Below are positions 56,001-64,000 of a stretch of 64,000 nt of DNA, piece after piece. How positions within the stretch are numbered: the stretch's first letter is position 1; each line of letters opens with the position of its first letter. The stretch is from Nothopassalora personata (taxonomy: Eukaryota > Ascomycota > Dothideomycetes > Mycosphaerellales > Mycosphaerellaceae), in the NCBI GenBank assembly GCA_033816765.1, contig CM066297.1:924573-988572 (forward strand). Reading direction: 5' to 3'. The notes below the pieces were generated by a model. The model was not told where the DNA came from. It made no database searches and worked only from the letters and a program-made list of their open reading frames with translations. The translations under genes and the position numbers were made by a program.

Positions 56001-56653
56001 AGTGCATAAAGAAACACGTAAGGCGATCGAAGATGCACAACACAAACTGTCTTAACAACGGCAGGACACGAGAAAAATGGCACCTCTACTAAAAGAGGGG
56101 GATAAGGTCTATCTCCTTACAAAAAACTTAAGAACAAGAAGACAGGCTAAGAAACTGGATCACGTTAAGGTCGGACCATTTTTCATCGACAAAGTCATAG
56201 GACTAGTTAACTACCGCCTACGACTACCACCGGACGCTAAAATCCACCCAGTCTTCCATATCTCTAAGTTAGAACCGGCAGACGCCGAAACACCCTGCTA
56301 GGAGAGCTTCTATTTCGAGCCGGAAGCAGAAAACGAATTTGAAGTCGAAAGAATCCTAGATAAGAAAGGTTAGCGATACCTTGTTAAATGGAAAGGATAC
56401 GACGAATTAGAAAATACCTAGGAACTAGAAAGAAACCTTAAGAACTGCCGGCTACTTCTAATAGAGTATTTCCAGCGCCGGAAGAACCTCGAAGAGAAGG
56501 AGGACTATACAACCAGAAATCGGAGGAGACATCATAACCCTAGTCGACAAGAAGATTCCAAGTGTTAGGAGCTAGGTAGAAGTCCGCTAACCCCTCCTAC
56601 TCCAGCTCCAATAGGTCCGCCGACTCCACGGCAATGGCCTCGTTAGCTCTCTA
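53074..56653 (+). pseudogene. Gypsy copy A pol, RIP-damaged
   Basis: Nearly colinear with the intact pol of B through protease, reverse transcriptase, RNase H, integrase and chromodomain, with TAG codons at CAG/TGG positions. Two stretches remain open (55099-55329 and 56077-56301, the latter with MAPLLKEGDKVYLLTKNLR). After the chromodomain (NLKNC) the sequence leaves the B version completely and reads RLLLIEYFQRRKNLEEKEDY, then a Pro-rich tail ending near 56647. Confidence 0.85.
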
Positions 56654-56877
56654 ATCCACGAGCTCCATCTGCCTACGCAACCGTTCTTCCTTCGCATACG
56701 CAGTATTTAGGGCCTCGCGGGCACGCTCTTAAGCCTCGCGGGCTTCCTTTATCTACCGCTGCAGTTTCTTCTTTTCGCTAATAAGGCGATCGAACTCGGA
56801 ACGCGACACCTTTACATCATAACGGATGTTTCGACGAACACACTTATTACACCGCCCCGATGACACGTGCACCTTAC
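56560..56877 (-). pseudogene. Gypsy copy A antisense ORF, truncated by Gypsy B
   Basis: Minus-strand reading GRCNKCVRRNIRYDVKVSRSE continues as FDRLISEKKKLQR, then a TAG and a coiled coil (EERLRRQMELVD). The CX2CX6(C) pattern followed by a coiled coil parallels the antisense ORFs at 25086 and 62940, but the sequence is quite different. The N-terminal part is removed by the LTR at 56878, which creates a fused open frame running from that LTR. Confidence 0.6.
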
Positions 56878-57312
56878 TGTTACGGTTCGGATGAAGGACG
56901 GTGCAGGACGTGGCATGGGGAGGAAGAATCAGAAGACACGAACCAATCGCTAGGATGAGAAAGGGACCCCACGTCCGGGTCACGTGCACGACCGCGCGCT
57001 TAGTGCATGGTCGAACACGACCGCAGAAGTAGCGTATGGACGTACACGACCACACGACCAGACGACCGGTCGAGTGGACAGACGGACATCTAACACCGGA
57101 TGGCATACGAACCTCCTTTGTATTTAGGAACGCTAGAAACCCTTATGGTTCTGATGCGTTCAACTCATGTTACTATCTCACTGATTGGAATACAACTCTT
57201 ATTCCTATCATCTATCTTCGCTCAGCTTGCTTCAGCCTCTCCAAAGAATAATACCGCCACGTGACTTGACTTATCTCTCTTTTGAGATTAGCCCTGGAAC
57301 GAGACAATAACA
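56878..57312 (+). repeat. Gypsy B 5' LTR
   Basis: 435 bp with TGTTA...TAACA inverted ends. The U3 contains repeated CGACC/GGTCG boxes. Only 17 bp separate it from the gag ATG, leaving little room for a standard primer-binding site. Confidence 0.88.
56987..57074. repeat. CGACC/GGTCG repeats in Gypsy B U3
   Basis: At least five direct ACGACC boxes plus two inverted GGTCG copies within 90 bp. They are absent from the U3 of the related LTRs at 12531, 25642 and 38978. Confidence 0.7.
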
Positions 57313-57329
57313 CTTTGAACGCCCTCAGG

Positions 57330-59354
57330 ATGAGCGCTACTCAAGCAGCTGGTAGGGGAACACCCGCCCCCAGCGAAGCAGGAAGCATCCGCCGTGCGCC
57401 ACCACAACAGACTACCACCACGAAGGACGATGAGTCTGATGACGATGACGAGCCTACCCCAAGGAAGAACGACGTTAAGGCTGCTAAGCCAGACCTCTTC
57501 CACGGAGACAGAGCCAAGTTCGACGACTGGATCAATCAGATGGATATGTACCTCATGTTCAACCCAGTCGATGCCGATAAAAGGACTATCTTCGCCATCA
57601 CGTACCTTCGCGGAAGTGCGCAGAACTGGATCAAACCTTACCTTAAGGAATACCTTGAAGGTATGGGACGATTAGACCCCACTGGAATGTTCAGGAGCTA
57701 CACCCTTTTCAAAGAGAAGATGAAGTCAATCTTTGGAACCTCGAACGAAGTCCAACAGGCCATACGAATTATTCAACACCTAAAGCAGAAGACGTCTACT
57801 TCAGAGTATGCCGCCAAATTCGAAGAATACGGACAAATCACCGGATGGGACCAGACGGCGTTGATGACTATGTTCCGACGTGGACTTAAGGACTCCGTCA
57901 AGGACGAGTTGATAAGACACGGGGGACGGATCACCAACCTCGAAGAGCTAATGAAGGCGTCGATCAATATCGATGACCAGCTCTGGGAACGACACCAGGA
58001 GAAGAAATACGACTCCAAAGTAGGAGGAATAGCAGGATACGCTCCGGATCGCAGACCCTTAGGAGGATACGTTGCGAAGGGAGAATTCTCACGACAAAGC
58101 CAACCCTACTATGGACCACAGCCAATGGAACTGGACGTTACCCAACGAGGACGGAGGATCGTTAAGAGTAGGGGCCACGGAAAGCCCTTTAAAGGAAAAG
58201 GAAAACTCACATGCTATGCCTGTGGCAAGGAAGGCCACATGGCGCGAGATTGCCGCGGTAAAAATATGGTGCGCCGCGAGCAATTCAATATGATGCAACC
58301 CCGAACTAGTAAATCTGAGAGCAGCGTTGGATCTCGAGGAGATACCGACTATACTCGGAGAGTGGAGGAGAGAGCTAGCAACAGAAACACGACGCCTCTC
58401 CTGGACCCCTCAGAAGGACGAGGAGGATACCATGGGCAGCAAATGGTGGTCATTCCATTTGATGCGAAGAACCAACCACGACAGTTCAACATGATGACAC
58501 GAAGAGTCGACTACGAGACCGAACCTGAGTCTCGAAATGGTCATGGAAGCCTTCATTGGCGATTCTGTTACCAAGACTCGTGTCAAATCCACTACGCCGC
58601 GAAGTCAGGCGCAGGGTATTGGCCTCAGCAACCACGAGGAACCCTGGGAGCGACGCATAGGCAAGACGCCACGCTCAGAGAAGTGGACATCGATGAATCC
58701 TACTTCAACGAAGATGGAAGCGATAAAGAAAATCAGGACCCAGGATGGAACGGATCATGGTCACCAGAACCACAGGAAGAAAGTCAAGAAACCACCGGGC
58801 TAGATACCATCGAGGAAGAACAGGATCCGGAAGAATCAAGCGAAGAAGATTCCTCCGAAGGAGAAGAGAGCGACACTGACGACGACAACGAACAACTTAC
58901 CTTCACGGTAGATGCACCCAAGAGACTATACGACATGATCATCTACCTACAAAGAAGGCACGAGGAATTCCTACCTAAGATAGGTGGACGAAGGAGGCTA
59001 CATTCCATTGAGTTTGACAAGACACTCGACACCCTACGAGGCATGGCCTGGGGATACCCACTCATGGAAACAACCGAAAACCTAGCAACCGCCATTACAG
59101 AACGACCACCTATAGGAAGCCGAATAACAGGTACCGGGTACCAAACACCGTCAGGAACATTCGTATCGAATGAATTACGCAACATAGTGCAACACGCACG
59201 CGCACTCTACTCAGAAACGCAGAAGATCCAGGAACGCAACAGACTACAGGTGTGGACACAGGGCAACGGGCTACAGGTTCTAGCCGAAGCCTCTAGGCAC
59301 GAAGCACAGCGAACCACATACCATTCGGGAAAAGGATCAGCTCCCCAGGAATGA
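57330..59354 (+). CDS. gag: Gypsy B Gag
   Basis: 674 residues from the first ATG after the LTR (MSATQAAGRGTPAPSEAG). The frame is open further upstream but without an ATG. An acidic linker precedes the retrotransposon gag core (about 55-220; DLFHGDRAKFDDWINQMDMY, LKDSVKDELIRHGGRITNLE). A zinc knuckle CYACGKEGHMARDC lies at about 295-308, in a basic stretch (KPFKGKGKL). A long acidic region (EEEQDPEESSEEDSSEGEES) and a helical C-terminus follow. It ends at a TGA that overlaps the pol ATG (ATGA). It has an in-frame GGGAAAA slip heptamer 18 nt before the stop codon. This is the reference for reading the RIP-damaged copies. Confidence 0.94.
   Translation: MSATQAAGRGTPAPSEAGSIRRAPPQQTTTTKDDESDDDDEPTPRKNDVKAAKPDLFHGDRAKFDDWINQMDMYLMFNPVDADKRTIFAITYLRGSAQNWIKPYLKEYLEGMGRLDPTGMFRSYTLFKEKMKSIFGTSNEVQQAIRIIQHLKQKTSTSEYAAKFEEYGQITGWDQTALMTMFRRGLKDSVKDELIRHGGRITNLEELMKASINIDDQLWERHQEKKYDSKVGGIAGYAPDRRPLGGYVAKGEFSRQSQPYYGPQPMELDVTQRGRRIVKSRGHGKPFKGKGKLTCYACGKEGHMARDCRGKNMVRREQFNMMQPRTSKSESSVGSRGDTDYTRRVEERASNRNTTPLLDPSEGRGGYHGQQMVVIPFDAKNQPRQFNMMTRRVDYETEPESRNGHGSLHWRFCYQDSCQIHYAAKSGAGYWPQQPRGTLGATHRQDATLREVDIDESYFNEDGSDKENQDPGWNGSWSPEPQEESQETTGLDTIEEEQDPEESSEEDSSEGEESDTDDDNEQLTFTVDAPKRLYDMIIYLQRRHEEFLPKIGGRRRLHSIEFDKTLDTLRGMAWGYPLMETTENLATAITERPPIGSRITGTGYQTPSGTFVSNELRNIVQHARALYSETQKIQERNRLQVWTQGNGLQVLAEASRHEAQRTTYHSGKGSAPQE
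59327..59333 (+). promoter_or_regulatory. Candidate -1 frameshift heptamer GGGAAAA at gag end
   Basis: The gag frame reads G-GGA-AAA, a canonical slippery site, and pol is in the -1 frame. The heptamer is kept in copies A and C. Downstream only a weak CTCCC/GGGAG pairing is seen. The alternative is stop-restart at ATGA (59351-59354). Confidence 0.55.
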
Positions 59355-62300
59355 GCGACCGGAGGGAGTTATGCAATACTCAGGCTCACGCATCGACATC
59401 AAACACAGTTTTCCAGACACAAGCGATCGTCAACGGACACAAGACCAGTGTCATGATCGACTCAGGAGCAGCGGGGAATTTTATCTCTGAGTCTTTCACA
59501 AGAAGAAACGGGTTAGCTACCCTGAAGAAGAAATGGGGTTACGAGTTGATCGCGGTAAACGGATCATCGTTACCTAGCGTGGAATGGGAGACGACACCAT
59601 TGCCACTGGCTATCCAACAGCACCACGAGAATATTACCTTGGATGTCACTGATATGGCCAGTCATGACATAGTATTAGGTATGCCTTGGTTGAGAAAGCA
59701 CAATCCAGTAATCGACTGGAGAAGAGGAGTACTCACATTTAGGGAATGCGATTGCGTTGTCGACATTCAGCCTGCGCAGTGGCAGCGTTCACTGGCAGAT
59801 GAGGCAAGGAAACAGCTAAACGAGATACAGCTTGCGCCGAACAGAAGGACAGAAGAACCACCTTCGACCGGGACAGACACTGGCGTGGGGCCGCCGGGTC
59901 ACGAAGTCACTGGAAGTGATGGAAGTAACGCACCATCGAAGAATACTAACATCTCAGAGTTGAGTATTCCCAAGGAGTATCGCAAGTGGTCGCGACTCTT
60001 TGAAGAGGAGAGAGGCAAAACCGCCTTACCTAAGCACCGCCCATGGGATCATAAGATCAACATTCAGCCAGGGAAAGAGCCTCCATGGGGACCCCTATAT
60101 CAAATGTCTGAGAAAGAGCTACAGACCCTACGAGAATGGCTGAAGGAGAAGCTAGCCAAAGGATGGATAAGAAGATCCACCTCAAGTGCAGGAACTCCAT
60201 GCATGTTCGTTCCAAAAGCAAACGGGAAGTTACGACTCGTACAAGACTACAGGAAGTTAAACGAGATCACGATCAAGAACCGATACCCGCTACCCAACAT
60301 CGAAGAAGCACAAGACAGATTAACCGGATCAGACTGGTACACGAAGATTGACCTACGAGATGCCTTCTACGCTATACGAATGGCGGAAGGAGAAGAATGG
60401 AAGACCGCTTTCAGGACAAGATACGGACTTTACGAATTCTTGGTTATGCCAATGGGATTGACCAACGCACCCGCATCCTGCCAGAACCTTGTTAACGAAA
60501 CACTTAGAGACCTACTCGACGTATGCGTTATCGCCTACATGGACGACATACTAGTCTACACAAAAGGATCCCTACAGGAACACATAAAACAAGTCCAGGA
60601 CGTCTTCGAACGACTCACGCAATCAGGATTTAAGACGGCACCCGAGAAATGCGAATTCCATAAGAAAGAAGTCAAATTCTTAGGCTTCATCATCAGCACT
60701 ACAGGGATAACGATCGACCCTGCGAAGACACAGTCAATTAGAGAGTGGCCAGAACCAAAAACAGTCAAGGACGTACAATCATTCCTTGGACTAGCGAACT
60801 ACAACCGGAAATTCATCAAGGATTACGCAAAAATAGCAGCACCAATGACGATGCTTACAAGAAAGGACGTCACTTGGAAATGGGGAAAGGAACAGATTGA
60901 GGCATTTAAGAAACTCAAGGAACAATGCGCTTCAGCCCCTACGCTTCGACTATTCGATGGTAGCAAGGAAGTCCACATCGAGACCGATGCGTCTGATATG
61001 GCAATAGGCGCAAGTCTAACACAGACACACGATGGGCAGAGACACCCAGTAGCCTATTACTCCCGGAAAATGACCACAGCGGAACAGAACTACGACATCC
61101 ATGATAAAGAGCTTCTAGCCATTGTTGCTGCTATGCAACATTGGAGAGTATATGTCGAGGGCCCACCGAAGTTAACGATTCTTTCTGACCACAAGAATCT
61201 TACGTACTTTACGACGACGAAAGAACTTACTCGAAGGCAAGCCCGCTGGTCGGAGCTGCTGGGACAGTATAAGTTCGAAATTAAATATACTCCAGGACGA
61301 GAGAATGGCCGCGCCGACGCGCTGAGCCGAAGAAGCGACTACATGGAAGGAAAAGAACCAGTGCAACATAAGATATTAAAGACAAACCCCGACGGAAGTC
61401 TTAGTGCCAACACAAGAGAATTCAATAACATCGTACGGATACTAGGCGACAGGGACGAACAATTCCCTATATCGCAAGGAAAATACCAAGTACCTAAGGA
61501 TCGAGAAGAAGAATGCATACGACAACATCACGACGGACCAAATTACGGACACCCCGGAACTTCAAAAACAATGGACCTAATACAACGCAGTTTCTCATTC
61601 CCACAGATGAGACTTGAGGTGTCACGCTATATTAAACAATGCGTACACTGCCAACGAAACAAGACTGCGAGACATGCAAAATACGGTCACCTACAGTTCA
61701 GGACACCACCGACAAAACCATGGGACGAAGTCACAATGGACTTTATTACGAAACTCCCACCGTCAAAGGATCAAGTTACGAAACAACCATACGACATGAT
61801 ACTAGTCATGGTTGATAGACTTACGAAATACGCACACTTCATTCCTGCATCGGAAACGTACAATGCAGAGCAGCTCGGATACCTTGTACTGGACAGACTT
61901 ATCCGATACCACGGATTCCCCCAAGTATTTATAACGGACAGAGACAAGCTATTCACATCAAACTACTGGAAGACGCTTATGGGAACGATCGGAATTAAAC
62001 ACAAGCTGTCAACAGCATATCATCCGGAGACAGACGGACAAACCGAAAGGATGAATCAAACGCTGGAACAATACCTACGACACTACATCAACTATGCACA
62101 AGACAACTGGGTTTCATTACTGCCAATGGCGCAGATTGCACTGAACAACCACAAATCGGAGACAACTTCAACGACGCCATTTTATGCGAACTTTGGTAAA
62201 GATCCTAACCTATTTGGAACACCTGGATCCCATCCACAAGCCGAGAGAGCAATCGTGACGACGGATACTCTTAAGGAAGTGCACAAAGAAACACGCAAGG

Positions 62301-62776
62301 CGATCGAAGATGCACAACGAAAACTGTCTCAACAACGGCAGGACACGAGAAAAATGGCACCTCTGCTAAAAGAGGGGGATAAGGTCTATCTCCTCACAAA
62401 AAACTTGAGAACAAGAAGACAGACCAAGAAACTGGATCACGTCAAGGTCGGACCATTTTTAATCGACAAAGTCGTAGGACCAGTTAACTATCGACTACGA
62501 CTACCACCTGACGCAAAAATCCACCCAGTCTTCCATATCTCCAAGTTGGAACCCGCAGACGCCCAAACACCCTGCCAGGAGAGCTTCCATTTCGAACCGG
62601 AAGCAGAAAACGAATTCGAAGTCGAAAGAATCCTAGATAAGAAAGGTCAGCGATACCTTGTCAAATGGAAAGGATACGACGAATCAGAAAATACCTGGGA
62701 ACCAAAACAAAACCTACGAAACTGTCAGCAAAAGATCCAGGAATACTACAAGACCAAAAAACGGCCAGCCTACTAG
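59351..62776 (+). CDS. pol: Gypsy B Pol: protease, reverse transcriptase, RNase H, integrase, chromodomain
   Basis: 1141 residues from ATG 59351, overlapping the gag stop as ATGA. Aspartic protease VMIDSGAAGNF (D37). Reverse transcriptase with KIDLRDAF (D334) and YMDD (396-399). RNase H ETDASDMAIGASL (D546). The integrase has HHCC residues H727, H734, C764, C767, and the D,D,E residues are in MDFITKLPPS (D797), ITDRDKLFTS (D863) and DGQTERMNQ (E899). The C-terminal chromodomain (FEVERILDKKGQRYLVKWKG, WEPKQNL) is expected to steer integration to heterochromatin. Full family length, no stops. Translation depends on frameshift or reinitiation. Confidence 0.95.
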   Translation: MSDRRELCNTQAHASTSNTVFQTQAIVNGHKTSVMIDSGAAGNFISESFTRRNGLATLKKKWGYELIAVNGSSLPSVEWETTPLPLAIQQHHENITLDVTDMASHDIVLGMPWLRKHNPVIDWRRGVLTFRECDCVVDIQPAQWQRSLADEARKQLNEIQLAPNRRTEEPPSTGTDTGVGPPGHEVTGSDGSNAPSKNTNISELSIPKEYRKWSRLFEEERGKTALPKHRPWDHKINIQPGKEPPWGPLYQMSEKELQTLREWLKEKLAKGWIRRSTSSAGTPCMFVPKANGKLRLVQDYRKLNEITIKNRYPLPNIEEAQDRLTGSDWYTKIDLRDAFYAIRMAEGEEWKTAFRTRYGLYEFLVMPMGLTNAPASCQNLVNETLRDLLDVCVIAYMDDILVYTKGSLQEHIKQVQDVFERLTQSGFKTAPEKCEFHKKEVKFLGFIISTTGITIDPAKTQSIREWPEPKTVKDVQSFLGLANYNRKFIKDYAKIAAPMTMLTRKDVTWKWGKEQIEAFKKLKEQCASAPTLRLFDGSKEVHIETDASDMAIGASLTQTHDGQRHPVAYYSRKMTTAEQNYDIHDKELLAIVAAMQHWRVYVEGPPKLTILSDHKNLTYFTTTKELTRRQARWSELLGQYKFEIKYTPGRENGRADALSRRSDYMEGKEPVQHKILKTNPDGSLSANTREFNNIVRILGDRDEQFPISQGKYQVPKDREEECIRQHHDGPNYGHPGTSKTMDLIQRSFSFPQMRLEVSRYIKQCVHCQRNKTARHAKYGHLQFRTPPTKPWDEVTMDFITKLPPSKDQVTKQPYDMILVMVDRLTKYAHFIPASETYNAEQLGYLVLDRLIRYHGFPQVFITDRDKLFTSNYWKTLMGTIGIKHKLSTAYHPETDGQTERMNQTLEQYLRHYINYAQDNWVSLLPMAQIALNNHKSETTSTTPFYANFGKDPNLFGTPGSHPQAERAIVTTDTLKEVHKETRKAIEDAQRKLSQQRQDTRKMAPLLKEGDKVYLLTKNLRTRRQTKKLDHVKVGPFLIDKVVGPVNYRLRLPPDAKIHPVFHISKLEPADAQTPCQESFHFEPEAENEFEVERILDKKGQRYLVKWKGYDESENTWEPKQNLRNCQQKIQEYYKTKKRPAY

Positions 62777-62806
62777 TCACCGATTGGCGACCAGTCGGCT
62801 GGAAGC

Positions 62807-62879
62807 AGCCAGAGTAGTAATCGAACCTACGACCTCAAGAGTGTAGACAGCTTGCGCTCTACCACTAAGCTACATGACC
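62807..62879 (-). tRNA. tRNA-like sequence inside Gypsy B
   Basis: 73 bp, homologous to 24917-24989 and in the same place, 30 bp after the pol stop, antisense. The A box TAGCTTAGTGG is perfect; the B box GGTTCGATTAC has one mismatch. D arm GCTTAGTGGTAGAGC pairs; T arm GTAGG/ACTAC has one mismatch. The acceptor stem is weak (GGTCATG/TCTGGCT). The anticodon arm has only four pairs (CAAG/CTTG) and an 11-nt loop. Probably not a working tRNA. Confidence 0.45.
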
Positions 62880-62939
62880 AGGTTTAATAAGGGAAACGGA
62901 GAACTTACACGAACATATCTCCTATGAGAAACCAAACAC

Positions 62940-63539
62940 CTATCCACCAGAAGGACCAGCGCTCGAAGAAGCTGCTGCGGCGTCCTCAAGGGTCGGATAT
63001 GACCAGAGGGCATCATCCGGAATCATCGAAAGGTCCTCCCAGGAAGGAATCGACATCTGGAAAACCCCCTCTAGCTCTTCGGGGCTACCTTCAGGAACGA
63101 GAAGACAGGACGAAGGCGCGGAAAAGGCATCGACACCCACGCTCGGCAAACTGCGAAGATCCTCGAAATCCTTCGCTATCGCCTTTTCCTCCCTGTCCTC
63201 AGCAACGCGCAGTTGTTTCCTAAGACGATGCACCTTTGACATCGCCTCTGTCACCTTCTCTTCAGCCTCATCAAGCTCTCGCTTCAGCTTTCGACGCTGG
63301 TTGCGAAGCCGCTCCCACTCAGTCCACGTGACAGTCACGTCACATTTGACACCCTTGCGAACGCACTCCGAACAACACCCAAAGCGCACATCCACCACAC
63401 AACGAGGACTCTTCTTTCCTTCAGGCACTCTGGCCTTTCAACAACCAGAACATGGGGATGGCATCTCGCGGCCCTCGGCTTCGATGCCTAGTGCTTGACG
63501 TTCGCGGCGCTCCTGACGTGTTAGCCGCTCGCCGCTCAT
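62940..63539 (-). CDS. Gypsy B antisense ORF: cysteine-cluster/coiled-coil protein
   Basis: 200 codons on the minus strand from ATG 63539 (MSGERLTRQERRERQALG), 70 bp from the 3' LTR, with one in-frame TGA at 63438-63440 right after PCSGC. After the TGA the frame is open for 166 codons (163 from an internal ATG at 63428). Cysteines form CX2C, then RCVVDVRFGC, then CSECVRKGVKCDV (CX2CX6C), resembling half of a fungal Zn2Cys6 cluster. A long charged coiled coil follows (WERLRNQRRKLKRELDEAEE, then DREEKAIAKDFEDLRS) and an acidic, Ser/Pro/Trp-containing tail that could activate transcription. DNA-binding function is inferred, not shown. Equivalent antisense ORFs lie at 25086, 56560 and, degenerate, 19200. 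Confidence 0.65.
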
Positions 63540-63594
63540 GGTAAAAGATGGGAACTCACAGGAGAAGAAAGAAAACTCGAGGACGAGTTTCAGC

Positions 63595-63608
63595 AGGAAG
63601 GGGGATGG
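63595..63608 (+). other. Polypurine tract of Gypsy B
   Basis: AGGAAGGGGGATGG directly before the 3' LTR. Confidence 0.75.
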
Positions 63609-64000
63609 TGTTACGGTTCGGATGAAGGACGGTGCAGGACGTGGCATGGGGAGGAAGAATCAGAAGACACGAACCAATCGCTAGGATGAGAAAGGGACCC
63701 CACGTCCGGGTCACGTGCACGACCGCGCGCTTAGTGCATGGTCGAACACGACCGCAGAAGTAGCGTATGGACGTACACGACCACACGACCAGACGACCGG
63801 TCGAGTGGACAGACGGACATCTAACACCGGATGGCATACGAACCTCCTTTGTATTTAGGAACGCTAGAAACCCTTATGGTTCTGATGCGTTCAACTCATG
63901 TTACTATCTCACTGATTGGAATACAACTCTTATTCCTATCATTCATCTTCGCTCAGCTTGCTTCAGCCTCTCCAAAGAATAATACCGCCACGTGACTTGA
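63609..64000 (+). repeat. Gypsy B 3' LTR (truncated by the window end)
   Basis: 392 bases of the expected 435, same spacing as the 5' LTR (offset 6731 throughout). The only difference I noticed is CATCTATC versus CATTCATC. Confidence 0.9.

Larger units (their letters stand above)
38978..56877 (+). mobile_element. Gypsy copy A (RIP-damaged), split by the ORF3 element and cut by Gypsy B
   Basis: LTR 38978-39397, gag start 39415-40260, then an 11.6-kb insertion (40261-51897), then gag from 51898/51902, pol, and part of the antisense gene up to 56877, where the LTR of Gypsy B begins. No polypurine tract precedes 56878, so that LTR belongs to B and copy A's own 3' LTR should lie beyond the window. 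RIP damage is strong in gag part 1 and pol. Confidence 0.85.
56878..64000 (+). mobile_element. Intact Ty3/Gypsy chromodomain element B (right LTR truncated by window end)
   Basis: LTR 56878-57312, gag 57330-59354, pol 59351-62776, tRNA-like sequence 62807-62879, antisense ORF 62940-63539, purine tract, LTR from 63609 to past 64000. The LTRs agree over the 392 visible bases with at most a few differences. Gag and pol have no premature stop. It inserted into copy A after CTTAC (56873-56877). Confidence 0.93.

Noticed and set aside
56753..57106. 117-codon minus-strand gene
   Set aside because: A fusion of LTR antisense sequence with the cut antisense ORF of copy A; the LTR half recurs at the right LTR with a different ending.
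56878..57312. Copies A and B as a tandem pair sharing one LTR
   Set aside because: No purine tract precedes 56878, and copy A's antisense gene is cut there, so the LTR is B's own.

Overview
The window looks like a filamentous ascomycete chromosome, most likely a Dothideomycete (a weak guess). Three things suggest this: the intact genes carry 46-54 bp GT-AG introns, the conserved genes are fungal in type, and most retrotransposon copies show repeat-induced point mutation (RIP). When ruined copies are laid against the intact copy at the right end, CAG and TGG codons have become TAG, and CpA/TpG has become TpA throughout.

Layout. 1-26045 is a pile of RIP-damaged LTR retrotransposons: a chromovirus gag fragment (1-915) fused to a Gypsy gag-pol (917-4956), a Copia element on the minus strand (4957-10569, 247-bp LTRs), a fragment of an unusual third ORF (10570-12467), and a Gypsy (12531-26045) that carries a nested chromovirus (14558-20715, 197-bp LTRs, TSD CTAAC) and a clean solo LTR (23112-23402, TSD ATACT). 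26046-38150 is a gene island without RIP. It holds three intact genes (a membrane-anchored short-chain dehydrogenase, the spliceosomal helicase Prp28, and an AIG1/FAR-17a family membrane protein) and three wrecked ones (aldehyde dehydrogenase, a methionine aminopeptidase 2 tail, nitronate monooxygenase). 38150-64000 is a second transposon nest. A RIP-damaged Gypsy copy (A, from 38978) is split by an intact 11.6-kb Gypsy with a 967-codon third ORF (40261-51897, 378-bp LTRs that I read as identical, TSD CTAC), then cut again at 56878 by an intact chromodomain Gypsy (B) whose right LTR runs off the window.

Main novelties. (1) The Gypsy elements, and in degenerate form the chromovirus, carry an antisense gene between pol and the 3' LTR. 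It encodes a small cysteine-cluster plus coiled-coil protein. That gene and the U3 part of the LTR differ between copies, while gag-pol and U5 stay nearly constant; each U3 holds its own set of short repeats. This suggests exchangeable regulator-plus-operator cassettes. (2) Two of the Gypsy elements carry a 73-bp tRNA-like sequence, also antisense, just after pol. (3) The 40261-51897 element has a large unknown sense ORF after pol, a textbook -1 frameshift site between gag and pol, and a near-perfect 24-bp palindrome at four places (both LTRs, start of pol, spacer before ORF3). A RIP-damaged copy of ORF3 at 10570 shows this is a family trait.

The two intact elements lie among heavily mutated relatives, so they inserted after the last RIP episode. 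Everything here was read by eye; no alignments or searches were run.
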